From JASLDZ01 sp964242625 (GTDB lineage Bacteria; Pseudomonadota; Alphaproteobacteria; Caulobacterales; Caulobacteraceae), in NCBI GenBank assembly GCA_964242625.1, contig CAXTAO010000012.1:12618-76617 (forward strand): 64,000 nucleotides of DNA, read 5' to 3'. The notes below the pieces were generated by a model, which was given only the letters and a program-made list of their open reading frames with translations, had not been told where the DNA came from and ran no database searches. The position numbers were made by a program, and so were the translations under genes. Below are positions 51,406-60,515 of the stretch, piece by piece. How positions within the stretch are numbered: position 1 is the stretch's first letter; the number at the start of each line of letters is the position of its first letter.

Positions 51406-53199
51406 ATGGCCAGGTCCGCCTCACAGTCGCCGCTCCGCACCGCAATGCGCCTGGGGTCGGCCCCGCTGGCGTTCGCGGGCGTGTTCAGCCTAGTGTCGAA
51501 TCTGCTCTATCTGGCGCTGCCGATCTACACCAACCAGATCTACAGCCGCGTGCTGCTGAGCCAGAGCCAGGCCTCGCTCTGGGTGCTGACGCTGGGCGTC
51601 CTGTTCGTGTTCGCCGTGTCGGCGCTGATGGACGTAATCCGTCGGCAGGTCTTGATCGACTTCGGCGTGGTGTTCGACCGCTACCTCTCCGGCCGCGTCT
51701 TCGCCGCCCTGTTCGACGCGGTGGCGCAGCGGCGAATGAACGTGCGCTCCCAGGCGCTGCGCGACCTCGACCTGTTTAAGACGGTGCTGACGGGCGAGGC
51801 GGTCTCTGTGCTGTTCGACGTGCCGTGGATCCCAATTTTCATGCTGAGCCTCTTCGTCATCGGGCCAGCGATCGGCTGGGTGAACCTGATCGGGGCGGCG
51901 GTGCTCCTGCTCCTGGCCTGGATGCAGGACCGCGCGACCCGCGCCGCCATGGAGACCGGGCAGGAGCAGGCGATCGAGAGCTACGCCTTCACCGAGTCGG
52001 CGCTGCGCAACTCGGAGGTGGTGCGCGCGCTCGGCATGTTGCCGACGCTGGGTGCCGAGTGGGCGCGCCGCCGCATGGCGACCAACGAGCGCAACGCCCG
52101 CGCCGCCGGCGCCCAGAACGGCTACGCCAACCTGATCCGCATGCTGCGGCTGTTTGTGCAAATCCTGACCATCGCGGTCGGTGCGCTCCTGATCATGGAG
52201 CAGAAGCTCCCCTCGGGCATGCTGTTCGCCAACATGATCCTAACCGCGCGCGCGCTGCAGCCGGTGGATCGCCTCGTGGGCTCGTGGAACTCGCTGGTCG
52301 CCGCCAAGGGGGCCTACGGGCGGCTGGACGGACTTCTCGCCACCTACGAGCCGCCGCTGCCGGTGACCCAGCTGCCGCGGCCGACCGGCCACCTCACCGT
52401 GGAGCGCATGGGCTTCGCCATGCCCGGCGCGCCGCGCCTCCTCCTGTCCGACCTCAATTTCGAGGTGCGCCCGGGCGAGACGGTGGGCATCGTCGGCCAG
52501 TCGGGGGCTGGCAAGTCGACGCTGGCGCGCATGCTGGTGGGCGTATGGAAGCCGTTCAGCGGCCACATCCGGCTGGACGGCGCCGAGATCTGGGGCTGGG
52601 ACCGCGCCGCCTTCGGCCGCGTCGCCGGCTACCTCCCGCAGGATGTGGAGCTGTTCAGCGGCACCGTGCGAGACAACATCGCCCGCTTCCGCGAGGACGC
52701 CACCGACGAGCAGGTGATCGCCGCCGCCAAGCTGGCCAATGCCCATGAGCTGATCCTCTCGCTCGCCAAGGGCTACGACACTGAACTCGGCGAAGGCGGG
52801 GCCGTGCTCTCCGGCGGCCAGCGCCAGCGCGTGGGCTTGGCGCGCGCGGTGTTCGGCGAGCCCGCGCTCGTCGTACTCGACGAGCCCAACGCCGCGCTCG
52901 ACGCCGCGGGCGAGGAGGCGCTCCTCCAGGCGCTCGCCGCGCTCAAGGCGCGCGGGGCCACGGTGGTGATCGTGAGCCACAAGGCGAGCGTGTTCCGCTC
53001 GGCCGACAAGATCCTCTACCTCAAGGACGGCCGCGCCGAGCTGTTCGGCCCGCGCGACGCGGTGTTCGCCCAGCTGGCCAACCCCGCCGGCGGCCCCCGC
53101 CCCGCGCCGGCGCCGGCGCCGGCGCCCGCCCCCGCCGTCGCGGCGCAAGGGACCGCCTCGCCCGCGCCGCAAACGCCCGATCAGGAGGTGGCGGTATGA
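51406..53199 (+). CDS. type I secretion ABC exporter (RsaD/PrtD/HlyB-like)
   Basis: A 597-residue exporter with fused membrane and ATPase domains. The membrane domain (about 20-320) has SNLLYLALPIYTNQIYSRVLLSQS, typical of the PrtD/RsaD group; it lacks the N-terminal peptidase-like domain of HlyB. The ATPase has Walker A GQSGAGKST (364-372), LSGGQRQRVGLARA, LVVLDEPNAALD and VIVSHKASVF. A Pro/Ala-rich repeat tail follows (about 555-590). It energises one-step export of RTX substrates. The ATG at 51406 fits the conserved N-terminus; its stop overlaps the next gene (ATGA). Confidence 0.95.
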   Translation: MARSASQSPLRTAMRLGSAPLAFAGVFSLVSNLLYLALPIYTNQIYSRVLLSQSQASLWVLTLGVLFVFAVSALMDVIRRQVLIDFGVVFDRYLSGRVFAALFDAVAQRRMNVRSQALRDLDLFKTVLTGEAVSVLFDVPWIPIFMLSLFVIGPAIGWVNLIGAAVLLLLAWMQDRATRAAMETGQEQAIESYAFTESALRNSEVVRALGMLPTLGAEWARRRMATNERNARAAGAQNGYANLIRMLRLFVQILTIAVGALLIMEQKLPSGMLFANMILTARALQPVDRLVGSWNSLVAAKGAYGRLDGLLATYEPPLPVTQLPRPTGHLTVERMGFAMPGAPRLLLSDLNFEVRPGETVGIVGQSGAGKSTLARMLVGVWKPFSGHIRLDGAEIWGWDRAAFGRVAGYLPQDVELFSGTVRDNIARFREDATDEQVIAAAKLANAHELILSLAKGYDTELGEGGAVLSGGQRQRVGLARAVFGEPALVVLDEPNAALDAAGEEALLQALAALKARGATVVIVSHKASVFRSADKILYLKDGRAELFGPRDAVFAQLANPAGGPRPAPAPAPAPAPAVAAQGTASPAPQTPDQEVAV

Positions 53200-54602
53200 C
53201 TGCCCGCCTTCCCGCACCCCGCACACCCGCGACCGTGGGCTTCGGCTTCGGCCCGGAGCGCGACGAGGACGCCGTCCCCCCCGTCCTCGCGAAGCGCATC
53301 AGCCGCCACATCGCCATCGGCGTGATGGTGGTGGCGCTGTTCGTGGTGGGGTTAGGCGTATGGGCGGCGCTCGCCCCGGTCGAGGGCGCGGTCCAGGCCC
53401 AGGGCGTGCTCAAGGTCCAGAACAACCGCAAGACCATCAAGCACCTGGAGCCCGGCATACTGCGCCGAATCCTCGTGCACGAGGGCGACCGGGTGCGCGC
53501 CGGCCAGCTCCTGTTCGTGTTCGACGACACCCAGCCCCGCGCCCAGCTCGACACCCTGCAGGCCGCGAGCGACAGCCTTCTGGCCGAGCGCGCCCGCTTC
53601 GAGGCCGAGGCGCGCGGGGCCGCGAGCGTGAGCTTCCCGCCCGAACTCCTCGCGCGCCGGGCCGAGCCGCAGCTGGCCGCCGCCCTCGCCAGCCAGGAGG
53701 CGCTGTTCGCCGCCCGGCGTGACGCCATGCAGAGCCAGGTGGAGCTCGGCGGCCAGCGGGTGGCCGAGCTCGGTTCGCAGATCGCCGGCATCCGCGCCCA
53801 GGTCGGTTCTATCGACAGCCAGCTCGCGCTGAACGACGACGAGCTCTCCGGCGTGAAGTCGCTCTACGGCGCGGGCTACGCCCCCAAGACGCGCCTCCTC
53901 GCCCTGCAGCGGTCCGAGGCGGGGCTGCGCGGCAACCGCGGCGAGGAGCAGGCCGCCATCGCCCGCGCCCAGCAGACCATCGGCGAGACGCGCGTGCAGG
54001 TGCTCTCCGACCGCCAGGCGCGCATCGCCGAGGCGGCCGCCGGGCTCGAGGCCACCCAGGACAAGCTGGCCGACGTCAGCCCCCGCCTCGCCGCCGCGCG
54101 CGAGATCCTGTCCCACACCGAGGTGCGCTCGCCGGTGGACGGCTATGTGCTCAACCTCACCCAGTTCACCGAGGGCGGCGTGGTCGGCCAGGGCGAGCCC
54201 ATAGCCGACATCGTGCCCGCCGACGCCCCGCTCGTGATCCAGGTGCAGGTGCGCCCGCAGGACGCCCACGCCGTGCACCCCGGCCAGCGCTCGCTCATCA
54301 CCCTGACCGCCTACAACAGCCGCACCACGCCCCGCATCCAGGCCGAGGTGGTCTCCGTCGCCGCCGACCAGACCCTGCCCCAGTCCGCAGGTTCGGTGGC
54401 CGAGGGCGTGGGCGCGAAGACCCCCTATTTCCTCGTCACCATGCGCATCCCCCCCGACCAGCTGCGCCGCCTGCCGCCCGAGGTGAAGCTCTACGCCGGC
54501 ATGCCGGTGGCCACCTCCATCGTCACGGGCGAGCGCTCGGTGCTCTCCTACGTGCTGGCGCCGTTCCACGACATGATGCGCGACTCCCTCCACGAGGACT
54601 GA
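53196..54602 (+). CDS. type I secretion membrane-fusion protein (RsaE/PrtE/HlyD family)
   Basis: A 468-residue HlyD-family adaptor with one transmembrane helix (about 47-67), a lipoyl-like half-motif (GVLKVQNNRKTIKHLEPGILRRILVHEGDRV), a long coiled-coil hairpin (about 110-305), and a beta-barrel region with AEVVSVAADQT and the RTX-type C-terminus around KLYAGMPVATSIVTGERSVLSYVLAPF. It connects the inner-membrane ABC exporter with the outer-membrane TolC-like channel. Start overlaps the ABC gene stop (ATGA). Confidence 0.95.
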   Translation: MTARLPAPRTPATVGFGFGPERDEDAVPPVLAKRISRHIAIGVMVVALFVVGLGVWAALAPVEGAVQAQGVLKVQNNRKTIKHLEPGILRRILVHEGDRVRAGQLLFVFDDTQPRAQLDTLQAASDSLLAERARFEAEARGAASVSFPPELLARRAEPQLAAALASQEALFAARRDAMQSQVELGGQRVAELGSQIAGIRAQVGSIDSQLALNDDELSGVKSLYGAGYAPKTRLLALQRSEAGLRGNRGEEQAAIARAQQTIGETRVQVLSDRQARIAEAAAGLEATQDKLADVSPRLAAAREILSHTEVRSPVDGYVLNLTQFTEGGVVGQGEPIADIVPADAPLVIQVQVRPQDAHAVHPGQRSLITLTAYNSRTTPRIQAEVVSVAADQTLPQSAGSVAEGVGAKTPYFLVTMRIPPDQLRRLPPEVKLYAGMPVATSIVTGERSVLSYVLAPFHDMMRDSLHED

Positions 54603-54623
54603 GCGACGGCGGCGGCCCGGCGA

Positions 54624-55442
54624 CTATTCCTCCGCGCGGGGGCGCATGACGAGCCATGGGGTGGGCGTGCCTCGCCACTCCCAGGTGGCGGCGAATTCAT
54701 CGAGCGACAGGAGCCGCCCCTCGAAGGCGCCGGGCGGGGCGCGCTTGGGCTGCTCGAAGATCAACTGCACCTCGTGGGTGGCGGCGAAACGTCGCTGCAG
54801 CGTCTCGACCACGCCGCGCGCCAGCCAGGGATGCGTCTCGACGATCAGGTCGGCGTGGCGCAGCCGGTCGGGCGCGCCGTCGTGCAGGAGCGCCATCTCG
54901 GCCCCCTCCACGTCCATGAAGACGAGCGTGCGCGGGCCGATCTCGCCCATGCCCTCCACCTCCCAGCGCTCGCGCACCTCCATCCGGTCGGCCACGCCGT
55001 TGCGGAGCGCGAGCTCGGCGCAGAGCGCGCGGCCGTTGGGATCGATGTCGTAGGCCTGAACCGCGGCGTGCGGCATGAGCCGCGCCAGTCCGACCGCGTA
55101 ATACCCCTCCGCGCAGCCGACATCGACGATGCGGTCGAGACCGCGTGCGGCCAAGGCGCGCAGGGCGGGCTGCAGCTCGGCCTCGTAGGTGCCCAGCAGC
55201 TTGGGGCAGAGCGCGCCTTCCGACTGGCGCGAGGTGAAGTCCATGCCCTCGAACACGCCGGTGAACACGCGCCGGCCGTGCCGGCGCATGTAAAGTTCCG
55301 CCATCGTCTGTGAGCGCCAGATCGCAAGGAGCCGCAAGGCCCGGTTGAGAAAGGAGGGCGCGCCCTCGCCCTGCGCGCCGGACAGCGCCCACTCCGACGA
55401 CAGCTGCGCGAGCCGGCGGGCCACCTCAGAGTCGTAGCTCAT
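54624..55442 (-). CDS. FkbM-family methyltransferase
   Basis: A 272-residue SAM-dependent methyltransferase: DRIVDVGCAEGYYAVGLARLMPHAAVQAYDIDP (motif I plus II) and TLVFMDVEGAEMALLHDGA (the FkbM DVEG motif) followed by DLIVETHPW. FkbM enzymes O-methylate sugars or polyketides. It lies on the opposite strand between the type I exporter genes and the RTX gene and fits with the second FkbM gene downstream as a glycan-modifying enzyme (inference). Confidence 0.85.
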   Translation of the reverse strand: MSYDSEVARRLAQLSSEWALSGAQGEGAPSFLNRALRLLAIWRSQTMAELYMRRHGRRVFTGVFEGMDFTSRQSEGALCPKLLGTYEAELQPALRALAARGLDRIVDVGCAEGYYAVGLARLMPHAAVQAYDIDPNGRALCAELALRNGVADRMEVRERWEVEGMGEIGPRTLVFMDVEGAEMALLHDGAPDRLRHADLIVETHPWLARGVVETLQRRFAATHEVQLIFEQPKRAPPGAFEGRLLSLDEFAATWEWRGTPTPWLVMRPRAEE

Positions 55443-55747
55443 GCCTCCCCGACTAGTCCGGCGGGCGTCGGGGTGCCATCCCGCGCGGACATGCGTAACT
55501 CTATGAACAGACTGTGAACCCTGAGCATGTCGCGCCGGGGTTACACTAGCCCCCGCTTCACTTTTTCACTCCCGCCCCGCGCGAGATGCCCGTTGCGCGA
55601 CGCGCCGTCCTGCGGCATGGAGGCGACGGGTGTGCCGAGTCCGCCGTGAGGGGCGGGGGACGCGTGCTCGACAATATTCTCCCGCCCTCCGCCCGATCAG
55701 GGCTCGGGCGAGCGGGCGAAGGCATCAAGGGTTCTGGGAGAACACAA
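55443..55747. other. non-coding region upstream of the RTX gene
   Basis: About 305 bases without a credible gene. Open frame continues upstream of the RTX start to about 55586, but the RTX gene has its own GGGAG and ATG at 55738-55750. The stretch contains AT-richer patches (55495-55570, 55670-55682) that could hold the RTX promoter and a long 5' leader, and presumably the promoter of the divergent FkbM gene. No sigma-factor consensus is convincing. Confidence 0.45.
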
Positions 55748-56860
55748 ATGGGTACGACGACCACCACCTACACCGGCACGTCCGGCGACGACACCTTCCC
55801 CGGCAACCCCGGCTCTGACACGGTTTACGGTCTGGCCGGCAACGACAAGCTGACGGGCGACGGTGGCTCCGACACGATCTACGGCGGCCAAGGCAACGAC
55901 ACTATCGACGTCTCGCTGTCCGCTCCGAACGACGTTGTCTATGTGTCCGGCGATCTCGGCAACGATAGCATCACCGGCGGCACGTCCAACGAGTCGCTCT
56001 TCGGTGGAATGGGCAACGATACTATCGCCGGCGGCGCCGGCGCGAACGGCACCAACGAGGCGCTGTTCGGCGGCATGGGCAACGACTCGATCACCGGCAC
56101 GGCGACCGGCGGCGAGAGCATCTACGGCGGCCAGGGTGACGATCACATCAACCTGGGCGGGACGGTGATGAACGATGCGACCCTGCACTGGGCGTTCGGC
56201 AACATCGGCGACGACACCATCACCGTGACCGGTTCGGCCGCTTCGGTGTTCGGCGGCCAGGGCGACGACACCATCAACGCTTCGGGTGGCGCTGACGCCA
56301 ACATCCTGTCGGGCGACCTGGGCAACGACTCGATCGTGGCCAGCACGCACGGCGACACGATCATGGGCGGTGGCGGCGGCGACACCGTCACGGGTGGCGG
56401 CGCGGGTTCTGACACCGTGTTCGTGATCCATGCCAATGACTCCACCGCGGGCGCGGTCACCACGACCGTCACCGCCGCCGACGGCTCGACCACGACCACG
56501 ATGTCGGGCAGCGAAGCCAACCTCGACCACATTACCAACTTCCAGTCCGGTTCCGACCAGATTCTCCTCGGCGGCCATACGGCCCTGTCGACGGCGTCGG
56601 CGAGCTCGACGGGCAATGTGACGGTCTACACGGACACCGCCGCGCCGACCGACGAAGCCTCCGCGTTCCAGGCGGCCTATCTCTACGCCTACGGCGACGG
56701 CACCGCTTCGCACGTGGCCCACGACGTGACCGCCTACACGGTGATCCACGAGACGGCTGGCGCCACGTCGTACACCTACCTGTTCACGCAGGATAAGACT
56801 GCGATCGAGTTCGACGGCAACGTTTCGTTCGCCAACAACGACGTAGTCGCCGGCTCCTGA
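55748..56860 (+). CDS. small RTX (hemolysin-type Ca-binding) secreted protein
   Basis: A 370-residue, cysteine-free, acidic protein rich in Gly, Thr, Asp and Ser. RTX nonapeptide repeats (GGxGxDxUx) start almost at once (TGTSGDDTF at residue 9) and run to about residue 232, with near-duplicate units FGGMGNDTI/FGGMGNDSI, GDLGNDSI twice, and YGGQGNDTI/FGGQGDDTI. Residues 233-370 form an RTX C-terminal module (DHITNFQSGSDQILL), with an end lacking charged Lys/Arg that probably carries the uncleaved type I signal. No signal peptide. Its transporter lies 2 kb upstream, as in S-layer loci. A terminator follows the stop. Confidence 0.92.
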   Translation: MGTTTTTYTGTSGDDTFPGNPGSDTVYGLAGNDKLTGDGGSDTIYGGQGNDTIDVSLSAPNDVVYVSGDLGNDSITGGTSNESLFGGMGNDTIAGGAGANGTNEALFGGMGNDSITGTATGGESIYGGQGDDHINLGGTVMNDATLHWAFGNIGDDTITVTGSAASVFGGQGDDTINASGGADANILSGDLGNDSIVASTHGDTIMGGGGGDTVTGGGAGSDTVFVIHANDSTAGAVTTTVTAADGSTTTTMSGSEANLDHITNFQSGSDQILLGGHTALSTASASSTGNVTVYTDTAAPTDEASAFQAAYLYAYGDGTASHVAHDVTAYTVIHETAGATSYTYLFTQDKTAIEFDGNVSFANNDVVAGS

Positions 56861-56882
56861 TCTAGCCGAGCACTCAGTCTTT

Positions 56883-56917
56883 AGGGGGCCGCCCGCGAGG
56901 GCGGCCCCCTTCTTTTT
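56883..56917 (+). terminator. intrinsic terminator of the RTX gene
   Basis: A perfect 12-bp inverted repeat AGGGGGCCGCCC / GGGCGGCCCCCT with loop GCGA, then TCTTTTTG. It lies 22 bases after the RTX stop and isolates the gene as a monocistronic unit, as expected for an abundantly made secreted protein. Confidence 0.9.
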
Positions 56918-56938
56918 GTCTGATGACTAAAGGCGGAC

Positions 56939-58609
56939 ATGGTCGCGCTCTACTGGCATCCCGAGGCCTACGACACCTCCAGCTCCATGCTGATGGGCCG
57001 GCACGCCGCCGGCGAGGGTTTCATCCGCGGCTATCTTCGGCACACCGTCGACGCCGAGCTGACCCTCTACAACGTCGTCGGGAAAGGGTCAGACGAGCTC
57101 GAGCCGCTGGTCCGCAAGCTGGGCCCGACCGACAAGCCGATTCGCTGGGTGATGCGCAGCGACATGGGCGGGCTGGGTCGCGCAAACGTGCTAAACCTGC
57201 CCGTCCCCGGCCTGGCGCAATATGCGTGGTTGCGTCACCTGGGCTCGAGCCGCGCCTTTTCGATCTGCGGGGTGACGCACACCACGGTCACCGCGCGCGT
57301 GCTCGACATTCTCCACGAGAACCGCGTCGCGCCGGTCGAGCCGTGGGATGCGCTGGTCTGCACGTCGCGCGCGGTGCGCGCGAGCGTGGAGGCGCAGGGG
57401 GAGATGCTCGACGCCTACCTCGCCGAGCGGATCGGCGGGCGCCCGCTCCCCAAGCCGCGCTATCCGGTGATCCCGCTGGGCGTGGTCGCCGACGACTTCA
57501 CCCGCGACGAGCGCGCGCGCGCCGAGTGGCGCGGGAAGCTCGGCATCGGCGAGGGCGAGGTGGCGGCGCTCTACGTCGGCCGCTTCAACTGGACCTCCAA
57601 GATGAACCCGGTGGTCATGGCGCTGGCGCTGGAGCGCGCGGCCGCGTCCACCGACACGCCCGTGCACTGGATCCTCGCCGGTTGGTCGGACGAGAAGCGC
57701 GAGGCCGAGTTCAAGGAGGCGGTCGCCGCCCACACCGACCGCGTGCGCGTGCACTGGGTGGACGGGCGCCCGCCGGAGAACCGACTCTCCATCTGGTCGG
57801 CGGGCGACCTCTTCATCTCGCTGTCCGACAACATGCAGGAGACCTACGGGCTGACGCCGGTGGAGGCGATGGCCGCGGGCCTGCCCTCGGTCGTGTCCGA
57901 CTGGGACGGGTACAAGGACACGGTGCGCGACCGGGTGGACGGCTTCCGCATCGCCACCGTCACGCCCTCGGCCGGGCTCGGCCGCGACCTCGCCCTGCAG
58001 TTCGGCCAGGAGTGGCTCTCCTACGACGCCTTCGTGGGCGCGGTCTCCCAGCTCACCGCCGTCGACCTCGACGCCGCGACCCGGGCGTTGCGCGAGCTGA
58101 TCGCCAACCCCGACCTGCGCCGCCGCATGGGCGAGGCCGCCCAGGCCCGCGCGCGCCAGGTGTTCGACTGGGGCCGCATCATCCCGCAGTACGAGGCGCT
58201 GTGGGCCGAGCTCGACGCCGTGCGCCGCGCGGCCCCGCCCGAGGCCCCCCGCTCGCGCAACGCGTCGGACAACCCGTGGCGGCCCGATCCCTTCCGCATG
58301 TACGCGGGCTATCCCACCGAGTGGGCGACGACGACCACCATGCTGGCGGCGGCCCCCGGCATGGACTGGGAGGCGGCGCAGGCACTGATGGCCAAGCCCT
58401 TGGTGCGCGCCCTGCCGGGCTTCCTGCCCTCGACCGAGGAGGTCAGGCTGATCCTGGAGGCGCTGGCCGCCGCGCCGCAGATGGAGCTCGGCGACCTCCT
58501 GCAGCGCTTCCCCGCCCCCCGCCGCCCGTTCCTGGAGCGCGGCGTGGTGTGGATGGCCAAATACGGCCTCCTCCGCATCCTCGGCCGCTCCAACCACATC
58601 CCGCAGTAG
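56939..58609 (+). CDS. family 4 (GT-B) glycosyltransferase
   Basis: A 556-residue GT-B glycosyltransferase. ALYVGRFNWTSKMNPVVMALAL begins the nucleotide-sugar domain (about 205), WSAGDLFISLSDNMQETYGLTPVEAMAAGLPSVVSDWDGYKDTV is the GT4 ExxxxxxxE donor-site block, and FDWGRIIPQYEALWAEL ends it. A C-terminal extension of about 110 residues past the GT domain (Arg/Pro/Ala-rich then helical) is unexplained. It follows the RTX terminator and starts the downstream glycan genes. Confidence 0.88.
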   Translation: MVALYWHPEAYDTSSSMLMGRHAAGEGFIRGYLRHTVDAELTLYNVVGKGSDELEPLVRKLGPTDKPIRWVMRSDMGGLGRANVLNLPVPGLAQYAWLRHLGSSRAFSICGVTHTTVTARVLDILHENRVAPVEPWDALVCTSRAVRASVEAQGEMLDAYLAERIGGRPLPKPRYPVIPLGVVADDFTRDERARAEWRGKLGIGEGEVAALYVGRFNWTSKMNPVVMALALERAAASTDTPVHWILAGWSDEKREAEFKEAVAAHTDRVRVHWVDGRPPENRLSIWSAGDLFISLSDNMQETYGLTPVEAMAAGLPSVVSDWDGYKDTVRDRVDGFRIATVTPSAGLGRDLALQFGQEWLSYDAFVGAVSQLTAVDLDAATRALRELIANPDLRRRMGEAAQARARQVFDWGRIIPQYEALWAELDAVRRAAPPEAPRSRNASDNPWRPDPFRMYAGYPTEWATTTTMLAAAPGMDWEAAQALMAKPLVRALPGFLPSTEEVRLILEALAAAPQMELGDLLQRFPAPRRPFLERGVVWMAKYGLLRILGRSNHIPQ

Positions 58610-58623
58610 GCCCCGCCGAAGCC

Positions 58624-59457
58624 ATGATCGACCTTACCGAAGCTTACGGCCTGACATTCAGCTTCCCTGTCGCGGACACGATCATAGGTCGGTGCCTGCG
58701 TGAGCACGGCGAATTCGCAAGAGTCGAGCTTGAATTACTGTCGGAATTGATGACCGGATCAGAGAATGGAGATTTCCTAGATATCGGCGCAAACATCGGT
58801 TCGATCTGTCTTCCACTTGCAAGACGCTATCCGGGTTGGCGCGTTATTTGTGTGGAACCGCAGCGCCGTATTTTTGAGCTGCTCGCTTGCAACAAAGTCG
58901 CCAACCGCCTCACAAATGTAGAGCTCTTTCAGGTAGCGTGCGGATCTCAGCCTGGAGTGGTCAGCTTCCCGGACGTCGGGCTCGGTGCGTCAACCAATTT
59001 TGGTCAGCTCGGAATCGGCGTTCCGGGAACGTATGCAACCACACCTGTGCTGATGCGCTCATTGGATGAACTTGCCGGTGGCGATACAAAGTTGGTCAAG
59101 ATTGATGTTGAAGGCTTTGAGCCGGAGGTGCTTTCCGGCTGCGCGGGTCTTCTTTCCTCAACTCGTCCTATATTTCTGATTGAATCAAATAAAGGAACCG
59201 AAATTCAGTCGCGCAAGGCGATGCGTATGTTGTTCGAAGCTAACTATGACATGTATTGGGTTTTTGCGCCCTTTGTCACCGCCAAGCCCGAGAAAGGACC
59301 GCCTCCTCCGGCCGCTACGATCCCGGGGGACTTCAACATCTTGGCCATGCCAAAGGGTGCCGTTCCACCTTGGCGCCTTCCTCGTTGTGAGGGCCCCGAT
59401 GCTCCCCGCCCGGGCAGCCTCGCCGAGCTGACCTACCTTCGACAGTTTGGCTTTTGA
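58624..59457 (+). CDS. FkbM-family methyltransferase (AT-richer, probably transferred)
   Basis: A 277-residue methyltransferase with FLDIGANIGSICLPLARRYPGWRVICVEPQ (motif I/II) and KLVKIDVEGFEPEVLSG (FkbM signature). Its base composition differs sharply from the neighbours: about half A+T between 58680 and 59300, with codons rare elsewhere in the window (TTA, ATA, AGA, TCA), but GC-rich again at the C-terminal end. This indicates recent acquisition. It starts 14 bases after the preceding glycosyltransferase stop. Likely O-methylation of a sugar in the surface glycan. Confidence 0.88.
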   Translation: MIDLTEAYGLTFSFPVADTIIGRCLREHGEFARVELELLSELMTGSENGDFLDIGANIGSICLPLARRYPGWRVICVEPQRRIFELLACNKVANRLTNVELFQVACGSQPGVVSFPDVGLGASTNFGQLGIGVPGTYATTPVLMRSLDELAGGDTKLVKIDVEGFEPEVLSGCAGLLSSTRPIFLIESNKGTEIQSRKAMRMLFEANYDMYWVFAPFVTAKPEKGPPPPAATIPGDFNILAMPKGAVPPWRLPRCEGPDAPRPGSLAELTYLRQFGF

Positions 59458-59466
59458 ACCCGCCCC

Positions 59467-60450
59467 CTACAGCGTGATCTCCCAGGCGCGGGTGGCGATC
59501 GCGCGCCCGCCGTTCTCGACCTGGAGCACCGCGCGGTAGGCGCCGCGGGGCCACCCCTCGGGCGGGCGGCGCTTGCCCGCGAGGATGAAGCGCTGCGCCT
59601 CGGGCCCGGCGATCGGCGGCTGGACGGCGGGGGCCAGCGCGCGGCCGTCCGGCGCGAACAGGGTGAGCTTGAGCTGGTCGCCGGGCTTGAGGTCGACCAC
59701 CCGCGCATAGGCGGCGAGGATCGGAGCCTGTGCGCCCGGCCGGGCCACGTCGCCCGCCTCGATCGCCGCCATGTCGAGCGTGCGGTCGCTCCAGCCGGTG
59801 TTGAGCACCTGGCGGGTGAGGTAGGGCGGGAGCTTGCGCCACAGGCTCGCCCCCGCCCCGCAGGTTCCGCCCTGGCCGGGCAAGGGCGCAAACGGGTCGA
59901 CGCCCGCGTGGTCGTGGCTCAGCGAGACGTGCAGGTGGGGGAACTCGGTCTCGCCCGAGAGGCCCACCCGCCCGATCGGCTCGCCCGCACGCACCGGCTG
60001 GCCGACCTTCACGCGGATCGAGCCACGCGCCATGTGGCAGTACTGGCTCTCCCAGCCGCCGCCGTGGTCGATCACCACCGCGTTGCCGCAATTCTTGCCG
60101 TCGAGCGCCGCCATGCCGCGCTCGCGCACGCTGACGTCGGGCTCGCCGTCGCGCAGGCGGCTCACGCGGCCGGGGGCCATGGCCAGCACGTCCACCCCGT
60201 GACGCATGTCGGCCAAGTCGCGCAGGCGGATGTCGGTGCCGGCGTGGCCGTCCTGGGTGTTGGAGCCGCAGGTGTAGTCGCGCGCACCTGGACCGGGGTC
60301 GCGGTCGGTGTAGCGCTGGATCACGCAGGTGCGCCCGAGCTCGCAGTCGAGCGGCCAGTCGAGCCGCGGCGCGCCGTCGAGCGGCCCCGCGGCGGCGGCC
60401 AGGAGCGGCAGGGCGGCGGCCACGGCCGCGGGGATCGCCAGTCGACGCAT
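59467..60450 (-). CDS. M23-family metallopeptidase (LytM/LasA-type)
   Basis: A 327-residue secreted protein with signal peptide (1-21, ending AAA). The LytM metallopeptidase domain (about 30-190) keeps all zinc/catalytic residues: HAGTD (His69, Asp73), YCHM (His139) and FPHLH (His172, His174). Extra cysteines in DCELGRTC and YTCGSNTQ suggest disulphides. A C-terminal beta domain (about 210-327) follows. It would cut peptidoglycan cross-links or act on secreted proteins. ATG at 60450 has AGGAG upstream. Confidence 0.88.
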   Translation of the reverse strand: MRRLAIPAAVAAALPLLAAAAGPLDGAPRLDWPLDCELGRTCVIQRYTDRDPGPGARDYTCGSNTQDGHAGTDIRLRDLADMRHGVDVLAMAPGRVSRLRDGEPDVSVRERGMAALDGKNCGNAVVIDHGGGWESQYCHMARGSIRVKVGQPVRAGEPIGRVGLSGETEFPHLHVSLSHDHAGVDPFAPLPGQGGTCGAGASLWRKLPPYLTRQVLNTGWSDRTLDMAAIEAGDVARPGAQAPILAAYARVVDLKPGDQLKLTLFAPDGRALAPAVQPPIAGPEAQRFILAGKRRPPEGWPRGAYRAVLQVENGGRAIATRAWEITL

Positions 60451-60515
60451 GGGAGGCTCCTGCCCTAGAACGCGCGGGCGCCGACGTCCGGGCGCGGGAG
60501 GCCTCGAGACACCGC

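Noticed and set aside
55586..55747. N-terminal extension of the RTX protein
   Set aside because: The in-frame extension is Arg/Gly-rich, unlike RTX proteins, and a good Shine-Dalgarno and ATG lie directly at the repeat start.
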